From FLUQ01 sp031550605 (lineage in GTDB: Bacteria; Desulfobacterota; Desulfovibrionia; Desulfovibrionales; Desulfovibrionaceae), in assembly GCA_031550605.1 (NCBI GenBank), contig JAVBOK010000043.1, positions 93,638 to 157,637 of the forward strand: 64,000 bases of DNA, read 5' to 3'. A program made the translations under genes and the position numbers. The notes under the pieces were generated by a model. It was not told the origin of the DNA. It made no database searches and worked only from the letters and a program-made list of their open reading frames with translations. Below, in pieces: positions 18,023-26,635 of the stretch (its first letter is position 1; each line of letters opens with the position of its first letter).

Positions 18023-18201
18023 TGTTTTCTTCGCCATCCTCCCCGGCTGCCGCTACGGCTAAGGGCGTCCCTTACCTCTTCACCCATTATAATTCTCCGA
18101 CCTTCCGTATCCGCATCCCGGCCGATCTACAGTCAAGTTGCGGATGGCTCATCCTTCGGATCTACGGGGAGCATGCTGCAAAGCCAAAGTTAAATGTTTA
18201 A
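18022..18201 (+). pseudogene. decayed 5' end of a tyrosine-type integrase gene
   Basis: The 59-residue frame starting at the ATG at 18022 contains GVPYLFTHYNSPTFRIRIP followed by ADLQ. This resembles the N-terminus of phage/ICE tyrosine recombinases, where a short beta-strand region reads ...YFRxRIPxDL... before the core-binding domain. After about residue 40 the similarity stops and the frame ends at 18201. No catalytic domain (R...HxxR...Y) follows on either strand. Position immediately 3' of a tRNA supports an integration scar. The remainder of the gap to 18315 shows nothing I recognise. The similarity is short, so the call is tentative. Confidence 0.5.
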
Positions 18202-18315
18202 TTCAGCGTGTCCTGACCCGGTGCGCCGCAACACCGCCAGCGCATTCCGCGATCCGTATTCCTTTTCCCGTCACCGAAGGAAAAAGAAGGCAACCCGCCG
18301 CCTCGCGGATGAATG

Positions 18316-18352
18316 CAAGCCCCGGTTTCCACAAAACGGAAACCGGGGCTTG
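18316..18352. terminator. perfect 15-bp hairpin downstream of DAACS symporter
   Basis: CAAGCCCCGGTTTCC (18316-18330) pairs with 18338-18352 over a seven-base loop. It lies 57 bases past the stop of the minus-strand symporter gene and probably terminates it. No T run is seen on either side. Confidence 0.6.
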
Positions 18353-18408
18353 TCATTTCGCAATCAGGCGGCCGTCCCGAAGGTTCCGGGGCGACGGATC
18401 TCAGAAGC

Positions 18409-19722
18409 TTATGTCCATTTGCTCACATCAAGAGCCTTTTCGTGCTTGGACACCACGGTGGCCGCCACGATGTCGCCGGTAACGTTCAGGCAGGTACGAC
18501 CCATGTCGAACACGGCATCAACGCCGAGCAGCATGGCATACGCGGCCGCGACGGCAGTGCCGGCTTCCACCTTCAGCCCGACGGATTCGAGCACCAGCAG
18601 CATCATGATGGCGCCCGCGCCGGGAACGCCCGCCGCGCCGATGGCGCCCAGCGTCGCCGTCACCAGCACAATCAACTGCTGATCCATGGTCAACGGTTTG
18701 CCCACCGCAAAACCGATGAACATGGACCCGATGGCCAGATAAATGGCCGTGCCGTCCATGTTGATGGTCGCGCCGATCGGCAGCGAGAAAGAGGAAATGG
18801 ACCGGGGCACGCCCAGATTCTCTTCGCACACGCGCAGGGAAATGGGCAGGGTCGCGTTGGAGGAACGGGTGACGAAAGCCGTGATCATGGCTTCCTGGGC
18901 GCCGCGCAGAAACTTGAAGAAGTTGAGGCCGAACACGGTAAGCGCGCCGCCGAAGCCGATGATGACGTGGAGCACATACGCGAGGTAGGCCAGAAACATG
19001 ACGAACACCAGAGGTCCGATCACTTTCGGGCCCTGCACGGCGAACACGCCGGAAATCAGGAAGAACACGCCGATGGGCGCATACTGCATGATGCCGCCCA
19101 CAATTTTGTACATGGTTTCGGCGGCAGCGGAACAGACGGTGAACAGCAAGTTGCCGCCGGTGCGCAGCGTTTCGTTGGCGGAGTCGCGCAGATAGGAAAG
19201 GCCGATGCCGAAACACAGGGCGAAAAAGATGATCGGCAGCACCTGGCCCTTGGCCAGAGCGTCAAGCGGGTTGGTCGGGATGATGTTCAGCATGACGGTG
19301 GCCAGGGGAGGCGCATTGGAGACCTTGCCCTGCAGGCCGGCCGCGCCGACGAGATTCAGGCCGTCGCCGGGCTTGAATAGGTTGCCCAGAAGCAGGCCGA
19401 TGCAGATGGCGAAAACCACCAGAACCAGATAGAACAGCAGGGTTTTGGCTCCGACCCGGCCCAGCTGCGCCGGGGCGATGCTGGAAGCCCCGGTGATGAG
19501 CGAAAAGAAAATGGTCGGCACAATGATCATTTGCAGCAGCCGGATGAAAATGTCCCCAAGGAATTTGGTGTTGGAGACAAAGGGTCCGGCCATTCCGGGA
19601 GAATACGCCAGAAAAATCCCGACGGCCGCGCCCGCGATCAGGCCGATGCAGATGCGCACCAAAAGGTTGGACTCGAAATACCAGCTTAGAAATCCGTCTT
19701 TTTTCGCAGCTTGTTCTGCCAT
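18409..19722 (-). CDS. dicarboxylate/amino acid:cation symporter (DAACS), classical
   Basis: A 437-residue inner-membrane symporter of the GltP/DctA/GltPh family. Start chosen at 19722 (MAEQAAKKDG) behind GAGGG; the ORF extends 17 codons further without conservation. Family signatures are present: the hairpin-1 serine region TRSSNATLP, the sodium-site NMDGTAIY, and DMGRTCLNVTGD in the last helix. The Asp and Arg equivalent to GltPh Asp394 and Arg397 and the sodium-site Asp405 are all retained, so an acidic amino acid or dicarboxylate driven by Na+ or H+ is likely. It is divergent from another DAACS gene 235 bases away. Confidence 0.92.
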   Translation of the reverse strand: MAEQAAKKDGFLSWYFESNLLVRICIGLIAGAAVGIFLAYSPGMAGPFVSNTKFLGDIFIRLLQMIIVPTIFFSLITGASSIAPAQLGRVGAKTLLFYLVLVVFAICIGLLLGNLFKPGDGLNLVGAAGLQGKVSNAPPLATVMLNIIPTNPLDALAKGQVLPIIFFALCFGIGLSYLRDSANETLRTGGNLLFTVCSAAAETMYKIVGGIMQYAPIGVFFLISGVFAVQGPKVIGPLVFVMFLAYLAYVLHVIIGFGGALTVFGLNFFKFLRGAQEAMITAFVTRSSNATLPISLRVCEENLGVPRSISSFSLPIGATINMDGTAIYLAIGSMFIGFAVGKPLTMDQQLIVLVTATLGAIGAAGVPGAGAIMMLLVLESVGLKVEAGTAVAAAYAMLLGVDAVFDMGRTCLNVTGDIVAATVVSKHEKALDVSKWT

Positions 19723-19957
19723 AACTAAGCCCTCGCTGGGTTGAGAGGTTCCCCGGCCCGCAACGAAAATCACTGTGACGCACCGGCCGGATCATGGGGG
19801 AAAAATATAATTCGGTCAGGTAACGTTTCCCTTATTTGGTCCTTTTGTCAAGGCATGCTAACAGGTTATAGCCAACATTTTTGCGTGTTCCGACGGGCTG
19901 CGCGCGCTACGCCCCGGAACCGCATGCAAAAACAAGACCGCAACAAAAGGAGCAACC

Positions 19958-21235
19958 ATGGAGACGTCGCGAGCAAAAAAGGCCTCTTCCCGTATGCCTC
20001 TCTGGATTCAGATCATGATCGGTCTGGTCGTCGGATGCGCCATAGGGTTCATGTGGCCCGCTTTCGGCGCCAAACTGCAACCCATAGGCACCGCATTCAT
20101 CAAGGCCATCAAGATGATCGTCATGCCTTTGGTTTTCTCCGCCGTGACCCTGGGCATTTACAAAATGGGGTCGGACCTCAAACAGCTGGGCAAGCTCGGC
20201 GGTTTCGCCTTTCTCTGGTTTTATCTGGCCACCGGTTTCTGCATTGTTCTGGGCATCACGCTGGCCGTGGTCTTTCAGCCCGGCGCCGGGGTGGATCTGG
20301 CCACAGGGTCCGGGATCAAGCTGCCCGGACACCTGGCCAGCAGCATAGACTGGACCAAGTTCTTCCTGGACATCATCCCGGACAACATCATCGCGGCCAT
20401 GGCGGCGCAGAAAATCATCCCCACGCTGTTCTTCGCCATCTGCTTCGGTCTCTGCCTTGCCGCCATCAAGGAAAAGGGCAAACCCGTGGCCCAGGTGCTC
20501 GACGCAATCATGAGCGCCATGTTCAAGCTGACCCAGGGCATCGTCGCCACCGCCCCCGTGGCCGTCGCCGGCATCATGGCCTGGGTGTTCGCGACCCAGG
20601 GTTCCAAGGTGCTGATCGCCATGGCCAAACTGATCGGCCTCATGTATCTGGGTCTGGCCGTCATCGTTATTTTTTTCCTGATCATGGTCAAACTGCTGGG
20701 CGAAGACCCTTTCGGCCTTTTGAAGAAAGTCATGGAGCCGCTGCTTCTGGCTTTCACGACCTGCTCTTCCGAAGTCACCTTGCCTGTTCATATGGAAATT
20801 CTGGAACGGTCAGGCATTCCAAACCGCGTGGTTTCTTTTGTTATTCCTCTGGGATACAGCTTCAACCTGGACGGTGCGGCCCTGTACCAATCTCTGTGCG
20901 TCTGCTTCCTGGCCCAGGCATACGGGCTGCCGCTTGACCTGCCCTCAATCCTGACCATCCTGATCACCACCCTGATCGCCAACAAAGGCACAGCCAACGT
21001 GCCCGCCGCGTCACTGGTGGTGCTGGCGGTCATCATGGGTTCTTTGGGCCTGCCGATGGAGGCCATGGGCATCCTGGTGGGCATCGACCGCTTCATGGAC
21101 ATGGGGCGCACCACGGTCAACGTGTTCGGCAACACCGTTGCGGCGCTGCTGCTGCACAGGGTGGGCGGCAAACATCTGGAAGACGCGGTGGATTCCGCCA
21201 TCGCGGCCAGGGAAGAAGGCGCGGTCGCCGGGTAA
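19958..21235 (+). CDS. dicarboxylate/amino acid:cation symporter (DAACS)
   Basis: A 425-residue paralogue of the neighbouring symporter, with an AAAGGAG ribosome site seven bases upstream. It keeps the family motifs NLDGAALY and DMGRTTVNVFGN, including the Arg that binds acidic side chains. Differences from the classical member are TCSSEVTLP in hairpin 1 (Glu in place of a small residue) and Asn instead of Asp at the sodium-site position at the end of the last motif. Ion coupling may therefore differ. A strong terminator follows 17 bases after the stop. Confidence 0.9.
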   Translation: METSRAKKASSRMPLWIQIMIGLVVGCAIGFMWPAFGAKLQPIGTAFIKAIKMIVMPLVFSAVTLGIYKMGSDLKQLGKLGGFAFLWFYLATGFCIVLGITLAVVFQPGAGVDLATGSGIKLPGHLASSIDWTKFFLDIIPDNIIAAMAAQKIIPTLFFAICFGLCLAAIKEKGKPVAQVLDAIMSAMFKLTQGIVATAPVAVAGIMAWVFATQGSKVLIAMAKLIGLMYLGLAVIVIFFLIMVKLLGEDPFGLLKKVMEPLLLAFTTCSSEVTLPVHMEILERSGIPNRVVSFVIPLGYSFNLDGAALYQSLCVCFLAQAYGLPLDLPSILTILITTLIANKGTANVPAASLVVLAVIMGSLGLPMEAMGILVGIDRFMDMGRTTVNVFGNTVAALLLHRVGGKHLEDAVDSAIAAREEGAVAG

Positions 21236-21252
21236 TTTCCGGCGTTTCCGCA

Positions 21253-21290
21253 AACGAAAGGCCCGTCCCGTGAGGGGCGGGCCTTTCGTT
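21253..21290. terminator. bidirectional hairpin after DAACS symporter
   Basis: AACGAAAGGCCCG (21253-21265) pairs perfectly with 21278-21290, the stem continuing partly into the GC-rich centre, with TT at its end. It separates the + strand symporter from the convergent minus-strand lipoprotein gene. Confidence 0.75.
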
Positions 21291-21340
21291 CACAGGCGGA
21301 CCGAAACAGCCTGCCAGGACGGAAACATGCCTTCACGCCG

Positions 21341-21760
21341 TCATTCGGCGGTCACAAAACCGTTGGCCCAGCTTTCGACATTCCGGACAAGCCGCCTGCT
21401 GTGGTAGGAATCGCCATAGTGCTGGTACACCGTGATGTTCGTTCCTCCGTCCGTCCCGCGTTCCAGAGTGACCACCGCGTCCGGTCCGCTGAGAACGGTC
21501 GAGTACAACACGTAGCGGCCGCATTCGGCTTTTTCCGGCTCCAGTTTGGCAAAATCGCCCCCGATAAGGCTGTCGCTCCGCCTGTGGGCCAGGGCCCGGT
21601 CAAGGTTATCCGCCACGATGGTGCAGCCGTTGACCACATAGACCTCATCCACGGTGCCGGCGTTTTGCAGCCAGTCAGCCACGCTTTTGGAGCCGCAGCC
21701 GGCAAGGGCTATCTGGCCGGCCGCGCACAGGGCGGCCAGGATCAGGGTACGTACGCGCAC
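21341..21760 (-). CDS. small putative lipoprotein, function unknown
   Basis: A 139-residue product from a GTG start at 21760, supported by AGGAGG at a good distance upstream. It has a lipoprotein signal peptide with lipobox ALAGC (Cys22) and a mature domain of about 118 residues with several short beta-type segments (VDEVYVVNGCTIV, GRYVLYSTVL, NITVYQHYGD) and two more cysteines. I do not recognise the family. It is monocistronic, flanked by terminators, and would sit in the envelope. Confidence 0.75.
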   Translation of the reverse strand: MRVRTLILAALCAAGQIALAGCGSKSVADWLQNAGTVDEVYVVNGCTIVADNLDRALAHRRSDSLIGGDFAKLEPEKAECGRYVLYSTVLSGPDAVVTLERGTDGGTNITVYQHYGDSYHSRRLVRNVESWANGFVTAE

Positions 21761-21810
21761 AACACGCCTCCTGGTTTATTCATCTTTTTCCGCACTGTAG
21801 CCTGACGCGG

Positions 21811-21858
21811 CAAAAATCAAAAGCCCTCTCCCGCCGGCCGCGCTGCACGAGAGAGGGC
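21811..21858 (-). terminator. intrinsic terminator of the kor-suc operon
   Basis: On the minus strand GCCCTCTC/GAGAGGGC forms an 8-bp stem with a long loop and is followed by TTTTGATTTTT. It lies 57 bases downstream of the sucD stop, and is the only clear U-tract terminator of the operon. Confidence 0.65.
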
Positions 21859-21914
21859 GAAAACGGCCCGCCCGGCCGGAGCAATTGACGCTTTCCCGCG
21901 TACAACGCCCAGGA

Positions 21915-22787
21915 TCAGCGCAAACGTTTTTTTACCGTAACTCCGAGGTCCGCCAGCGATTCCACATAGGTGATGCCCGCATCCTTCAAAGCGGCTATTT
22001 TTTCTTCCGGGCTGCTGGCTTTGCCGGATATCACCGCGCCCGCATGGCCCATGGACCGCCCCGCCGGGGCGCTGCGGCCGGCGATAAACGCGAACACGGG
22101 TTTCCCGAATTCCTTCTTGATGTACGCTGCGGCGTCCTGCTCCGCCTGGCCGCCGATTTCGCCGATCATGACCACCGCCTCGGTGCCGGAATCATCGTTG
22201 AACAGGCGCAGCACATCCAGAAAGGAAGTGCCTATCAGGGGGTCGCCGCCGATGCCCACGCAGGTGCTTTGCCCCAGGCCCACGGCGGTCAGCTGGCTGA
22301 CGGCTTCATAGGTCAGGGTGCCGCTGCGCGAAACCACGCCCACGGTGCCGGGTTTATGGATATGGGCGGGCATGATGCCCAGCTTGCACTCGCCGGGGGT
22401 GATGACGCCCGGACAGTTGGGGCCCAGCAGGCGCACGCCGGGGTATTCATCCAGCGCATGCATGGCCCGCACCATGTCCAGAACCGGTATCCCTTCGGTA
22501 ATGCAGACGATGAAGGCGATGCCGGCGGCGGCGGCTTCAACGATGGCATCGGCGGCGGCGGGCGGCGGCACGAAGATGACGGAAGCGTTGGCGCCGGTTT
22601 TTGCCGCGGCTTCCGCCATGGAATCGAAAACCGGCAGGTCCAGGACCGTCTGCCCGCCTTTGCCCGGCGTGACCCCGGCCACAACCCGTGTGCCGTATTC
22701 CAGCATGCGGGTGCCGTGGAACTGCCCTTCGGCCCCGGTCAGGCCCTGTACAATGACCTTGGTGCCGGCGTTGACAAGTATGCTCAT
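21915..22787 (-). CDS. sucD: succinyl-CoA synthetase, alpha subunit
   Basis: The alpha subunit binds CoA and carries the phosphohistidine; with SucC it interconverts succinyl-CoA and succinate with ATP or GTP formation. The 290-residue length is standard. Seen motifs: the CoA-binding GLTGAEGQFHGTRMLEYG, the Rossmann GPNCPGVITPGECKLGIMP, and FIAGRSAPAGRSMGHAGAVI, whose GHAGA His is the phosphorylated residue. It overlaps sucC by four bases, with GAGGAGG as ribosome site. Confidence 0.96.
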   Translation of the reverse strand: MSILVNAGTKVIVQGLTGAEGQFHGTRMLEYGTRVVAGVTPGKGGQTVLDLPVFDSMAEAAAKTGANASVIFVPPPAAADAIVEAAAAGIAFIVCITEGIPVLDMVRAMHALDEYPGVRLLGPNCPGVITPGECKLGIMPAHIHKPGTVGVVSRSGTLTYEAVSQLTAVGLGQSTCVGIGGDPLIGTSFLDVLRLFNDDSGTEAVVMIGEIGGQAEQDAAAYIKKEFGKPVFAFIAGRSAPAGRSMGHAGAVISGKASSPEEKIAALKDAGITYVESLADLGVTVKKRLR

Positions 22788-23968
22788 TGCTGCCTCCTCG
22801 GGGTCGTTTTCTTCGCGATGGCCTCCAGATGGGGGATGGCTTCACCCAGTGTATCCAGCACCGTGACGGCCAGGCCGGAAGCGCCCAGAATCGCCCTGCC
22901 CTCTTCCGCGTTGGTGCCTACCATGCGCATAACGATGGGCACGGGGCTGGCCTTGCCTGCCAGCCCTTGCAGCAGGCCGCGGGCCAGGATGTCGCAACGC
23001 AGGATGCCGCCGAAGATGTTGATGAAAATGGCCTCGACCCCGGGATCGGCCAGAATCAGCCTGACCCCTTCCGCGATCATGGTTTCGCTGGCGCCCCCGG
23101 AAACATCAAGAAAATTCGCTGGCTTGCCGCCGACCTGCTGGATGATGTCCATGGTGGTCATGGCCAGACCCGCGCCGTTGGCCATCATGGCAATGGTGCC
23201 GTCCAGCTTGATGAATTTCATGCCCAGGCTGTTCGCATGGTGTTCGTGCGGATCGGTTTCCGTCAGGTCTTCCAGTTCCTGCAGTTCGGGATGGCGGTAC
23301 AGCGCGGCGTCGTCAAAGGACATCTTCGCGTCAAGGGCCATCAGGCGCCCGTCCGTGGTCAGGACCAGGGGGTTGATCTCCACCAGCGAAGCGTCCAGAC
23401 CGATGCAGGCCGCATGCATGCTGGCGAACAGCCGCGCGCCTTCGTGCAGCAGCTTGCCGGAAAGCCCGAGGCCCAGCGCCAGCTTGCGGGCCTCAAACCC
23501 GTGCAGGCCGAAACGGGGATCCACAAAGACCTTGATGATGCTTTCGGGGTGGCGTTCCGCAACCTCTTCGATGTCCATGCCGCCCTGACTGCTGACCATC
23601 AGGCACAGGCGGCGGCTGGCCCGGTCGAGAGTGACGCCTGCGTAAAATTCTCTGGCTATGGGCGCAACCTCTTCCACCAGCAGGGCATGCACCGCCTTGC
23701 CTTTGGGGCCGGTCTGGGGGGTGACCAGGGTCGCGCCCATCAACGCTTCCGCGGCGTTGCGGGCCGCATCCAGGTTTTCGACGACCTTCACGCCGCCGGC
23801 CTTGCCTCTGCCGCCCGCGTGGATCTGGGCTTTCACCACCAGTTTGCCGGGAGCCAAGGCGGACGCGGCGTCGCACAGCTCCGGAACGGAGCGTCCCGCA
23901 ACGCCTTTGGGCGTGGGCACACCGAAGCGGCGCAGCAGTTCCTTAGCCTGGTATTCATGGATATTCAT
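22784..23968 (-). CDS. sucC: succinyl-CoA synthetase, beta subunit
   Basis: The nucleotide-binding subunit, 394 residues, with an ATP-grasp N-terminal domain (MNIHEYQAKELLRRFGVP, KAQIHAGGRGKAGGVK) and the C-terminal ligase domain with NIFGGILRCD. Typical SucC is about 388 residues. In this operon the enzyme takes the succinyl-CoA made by the ferredoxin-dependent KorABCD and conserves it as ATP, or supplies succinyl-CoA in the reverse direction. It is 154 bases downstream of korC, an interval holding hairpins. Confidence 0.96.
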   Translation of the reverse strand: MNIHEYQAKELLRRFGVPTPKGVAGRSVPELCDAASALAPGKLVVKAQIHAGGRGKAGGVKVVENLDAARNAAEALMGATLVTPQTGPKGKAVHALLVEEVAPIAREFYAGVTLDRASRRLCLMVSSQGGMDIEEVAERHPESIIKVFVDPRFGLHGFEARKLALGLGLSGKLLHEGARLFASMHAACIGLDASLVEINPLVLTTDGRLMALDAKMSFDDAALYRHPELQELEDLTETDPHEHHANSLGMKFIKLDGTIAMMANGAGLAMTTMDIIQQVGGKPANFLDVSGGASETMIAEGVRLILADPGVEAIFINIFGGILRCDILARGLLQGLAGKASPVPIVMRMVGTNAEEGRAILGASGLAVTVLDTLGEAIPHLEAIAKKTTPRRQQ

Positions 23969-24096
23969 GCGTACCTCACCAAGTTTGAAAGGTTGGGAAC
24001 CGTCCCCAGGGGATCTCTGTCGAGCGGAGAAGCATCGGCGGCGAAACGTCTCCGCTCCTGATGCAAGGCGCGAAGAGGGTGCGGTTCCCCAAAGGG

Positions 24097-24119
24097 TCCG
24101 GGGGACGAAGTCCCCCGGA
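24097..24119. repeat. intercistronic hairpin, GGGGGACGAAGTCCCCC type
   Basis: A perfect 9-bp stem TCCGGGGGA/TCCCCCGGA with loop CGAAG abuts the korC stop in the korC-sucC gap. A second stem, GAGCGGAGA (24022-24030) / TCTCCGCTC (24049-24057), lies nearer sucC. A similar GGGACGCAGTCCCCC core occurs at 50942 inside the flx operon. These may stabilise mRNA segments or set subunit ratios. Confidence 0.5.
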
Positions 24120-24122
24120 GGA

Positions 24123-24665
24123 TCAGGCGCAGGCGCGGGCGAGAGTAAGGCCGAGTTTCAGTGCCTTCTTGTTGTTTTCATGAAAAGCGGGGGCAAAACG
24201 CTGGGCCAGCGTTTTTTCCACCGCCTGCATTGTAAGCACTTTCGTCAGTTCAACCAGAGCGCCCAGCACGCAGATGTTGAACACCTGGGCTTTGCCTATC
24301 TCGCCCATAACCGAGTCGTGCATGGCCAGGGCGTAATGTTCGGCGTCCACGCGTTTGGGCGCGGCGACCAGATGTTTGTCCGTGATCAGCAAGCCGCCGG
24401 GCACCAGGTACTGCAGATAGCGATTCAGCGCTTCCTGGGTCAGGCAGACCAGCACGTTGGCGAGCTGCACTTTGGGATAATGGATGTCCTTGTCGGAAAT
24501 GAGCACGTCGCAGCGGGTGGCGCCGCCTCTGGCTTCCGGCCCGTAGGACTGGGACTGGATGGCTTGCAGATCGGCGTAGAGGACGGCCGTTTCCGCCAGC
24601 AAAATGCCCATGGTGATCACCCCTTGGCCGCCGGAGCCGGAAAGTAAAAAGCGGTTTCTGTCCAT
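24123..24665 (-). CDS. korC: 2-oxoglutarate:ferredoxin oxidoreductase, gamma subunit
   Basis: A 180-residue gamma (POR/KOR domain) subunit starting at 24665 (MDRNRFLLSGSGGQGV); the longer frame to 24746 overlaps korB and lacks conservation. The diagnostic glycine-rich SGSGGQGVITMG and QSQSYGPEARGGATRCD match the KorC/PorC family. It forms part of the ferredoxin-linked 2-ketoacid oxidoreductase with KorABD. The gene follows korB after four bases. Confidence 0.9.
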   Translation of the reverse strand: MDRNRFLLSGSGGQGVITMGILLAETAVLYADLQAIQSQSYGPEARGGATRCDVLISDKDIHYPKVQLANVLVCLTQEALNRYLQYLVPGGLLITDKHLVAAPKRVDAEHYALAMHDSVMGEIGKAQVFNICVLGALVELTKVLTMQAVEKTLAQRFAPAFHENNKKALKLGLTLARACA

Positions 24666-24669
24666 ATTC

Positions 24670-25476
24670 TTATCCTTTTTTCGCGCCGGCGCGGGCGATG
24701 GTTTCAGCATAGGCTTCACAGTATTCGGGAAGGCTTTCCTCCACAAAGACGCCGCGCGGGATCAGCGTGGGGTCCGCTTCCAGATTCTTGGAGCCGAGCA
24801 GGGCCGTGCGGTCCCTGAAAAATTCCATCATTTGCGGCGCTTCGCCCTGCTTGTTTTTGCGACCGAAATACGTCGGGCACTGGGTCATGATTTCCAGCAC
24901 GGCGAACCCTTTGTGCTCAATTGCTTTACGCATCAGCTTGGCCATTTCCTGCACGTGATAGGTCGTGGTGCGGGCCACAAAGGTCGCGCCCGCGCCGGAA
25001 GCGATCTTGACCACGTCAAAATCGCGATCAATGCTCTGGTACGGGGCCGTGGTGGCCAGAATGCCCTGGCCGGAAAGGGGCGAATACTGCCCGCCGGTCA
25101 TGCCGTAGATACGGTTGTTCATGACAAAGGCGGTGATGTTGATATTACGGCGCGCGGCATGGATAAAGTGGTTGCCGCCAATCGCCAGCGCGTCGCCGTC
25201 GCCCATGGGCACCATAACGGTCAGGGCCGGATTGGTCATCTTGACCCCGGTGGCGAAAGCCAGCGCCCGGCCGTGCAGGGTGTGCAGGGTGTGGAAATCA
25301 AGGTAGCCCGCGATGCGCGCCGAGCAGCCGATGCCGGAAACCGTGACCACGTTGTTGGGATCCAGGCCCATTTCGGCAGTGGTGCGCACCAGGGTGTTCA
25401 GGATGGTGCCGTGGCCGCAGCCGGGGCACCAGATATGCGGAAAGAACCGCTCGCGGATATGTTTGTGGCCGCTCAT
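24670..25476 (-). CDS. korB: 2-oxoglutarate:ferredoxin oxidoreductase, beta (TPP) subunit
   Basis: The thiamine-diphosphate-binding subunit, 268 residues. Visible features are WCPGCGHGTIL near the N-terminus (cluster/TPP region), VSGIGCSARIAGYL, the TPP/Mg motif GDGDALAIGGNHFIHA, then MNNRIYGMTGGQYSPL. I prefer the ATG at 25476 because GGGGG lies about eight bases ahead of it; a GTG two codons earlier is too close to that site. The substrate (2-oxoglutarate rather than pyruvate or indolepyruvate) is inferred from the four-gene D-A-B-C order and linkage to sucCD. Confidence 0.92.
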   Translation of the reverse strand: MSGHKHIRERFFPHIWCPGCGHGTILNTLVRTTAEMGLDPNNVVTVSGIGCSARIAGYLDFHTLHTLHGRALAFATGVKMTNPALTVMVPMGDGDALAIGGNHFIHAARRNINITAFVMNNRIYGMTGGQYSPLSGQGILATTAPYQSIDRDFDVVKIASGAGATFVARTTTYHVQEMAKLMRKAIEHKGFAVLEIMTQCPTYFGRKNKQGEAPQMMEFFRDRTALLGSKNLEADPTLIPRGVFVEESLPEYCEAYAETIARAGAKKG

Positions 25477-25478
25477 GC

Positions 25479-26627
25479 TCACATCCCCCTTCCGTCAATA
25501 ACGCGCATAACGCTTTGAATGTCCGCCGGCGTGATCAGGGCGCCGTCCACGCGGTTGGCCAGATACACATGCGCCGGCCTGTCCACGGCCGCTTTGACGG
25601 AATGGAAGATCTGACCCATGTTCATTTCAACCACAAACACGTTTTTCACGCGGGCAGCTTTTTCCCGGACCAGTTCCGCCGGGAAGGGCCAGAGGGTCTG
25701 CAGTTCAAGCAGGCCGACCCTGTGCCCCTTGGACCGGAAGTTGACCGTCTGCTGCAGGGCGCTTCTGGCGGAAGAGCCGTACGAGACAAGCAGCGTTTCC
25801 GCGTCATCCAGAAAGTATTCCTTCCAGCGCGCCAGCTCCAGGTGATTCTGCTCGATTTTGTCGATCAGGCGATGCAGGGTCTTTTTGACCGTTTCCTGGT
25901 TTTCCGTAGGGAAGCCCCAGATGTCGTGGAACAAACCGGTCACGTTATAGCGGTGCGGCCCGCCGAAATCGGACATGGGCAGCCGGCCGTCCTCGCGCGG
26001 CAGATACGGGTGGTAATCGGTGCCCGGCTTGATCGTGGTGTACAGCCTCTCTTCCACATGCAGTTCGCCCTTTGCGGGGATGACCAGCTTTTCACGCATG
26101 TGGCCGACCACTTCATCCAGCAGCAGAACCACCGGGGTGCGGTAGCGTTCGGCCATGTTGAACGCCTCCACCGTCATGGAAAAGACGTCCTGAATGCCGG
26201 ATGCGGTCAGAGCCACGATGGCGTGGTCGCCGTGGGTGCCCCAGCGGGCCTGCATCACGTCGCCCTGCGACACTTTCGTCGGCAGCCCCGTAGACGGGCC
26301 GCCGCGCATGACCGACACGATCACGCAGGGTACCTCCGCGATGACCGCGTAGCCCAGCGCTTCCTGCATCAGCGAAAAGCCGGGGCCGGAAGTCGCGGTC
26401 ATGGTCTTGGCCCCGGCCAGAGCCCCGCCGATGATGGCGCACATGGACGCGATCTCGTCTTCCATCTGGATGAACTTGCCGCCCCGTTCGGGCAGCGCTC
26501 CGGCCAGAATTTCCGCGATTTCGGTGGACGGGGTGATGGGGTACCCCGCAAAGAATCCCAAGCCGGCGTACAGCGCGGCTTCCGCACAGGCGGCGTTGCC
26601 CTGGACGAATTGCACATTCTTGCTCAT
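25479..26627 (-). CDS. korA: 2-oxoglutarate:ferredoxin oxidoreductase, alpha subunit
   Basis: A 382-residue alpha subunit with the typical KorA/VorA opening FVQGNAACAEAALYAGLGFF and AGYPITPSTEIAEILA, then ATSGPGFSLMQEALGYA. Start at 26627 has a strong AGGAGG. KorABCD decarboxylates 2-oxoglutarate and reduces ferredoxin, or runs in the carboxylating direction with reduced ferredoxin. Unlike the single-chain enzyme the gamma domain is separate. It begins eight bases after korD. Confidence 0.93.
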   Translation of the reverse strand: MSKNVQFVQGNAACAEAALYAGLGFFAGYPITPSTEIAEILAGALPERGGKFIQMEDEIASMCAIIGGALAGAKTMTATSGPGFSLMQEALGYAVIAEVPCVIVSVMRGGPSTGLPTKVSQGDVMQARWGTHGDHAIVALTASGIQDVFSMTVEAFNMAERYRTPVVLLLDEVVGHMREKLVIPAKGELHVEERLYTTIKPGTDYHPYLPREDGRLPMSDFGGPHRYNVTGLFHDIWGFPTENQETVKKTLHRLIDKIEQNHLELARWKEYFLDDAETLLVSYGSSARSALQQTVNFRSKGHRVGLLELQTLWPFPAELVREKAARVKNVFVVEMNMGQIFHSVKAAVDRPAHVYLANRVDGALITPADIQSVMRVIDGRGM

Positions 26628-26635
26628 GGCGCCTC

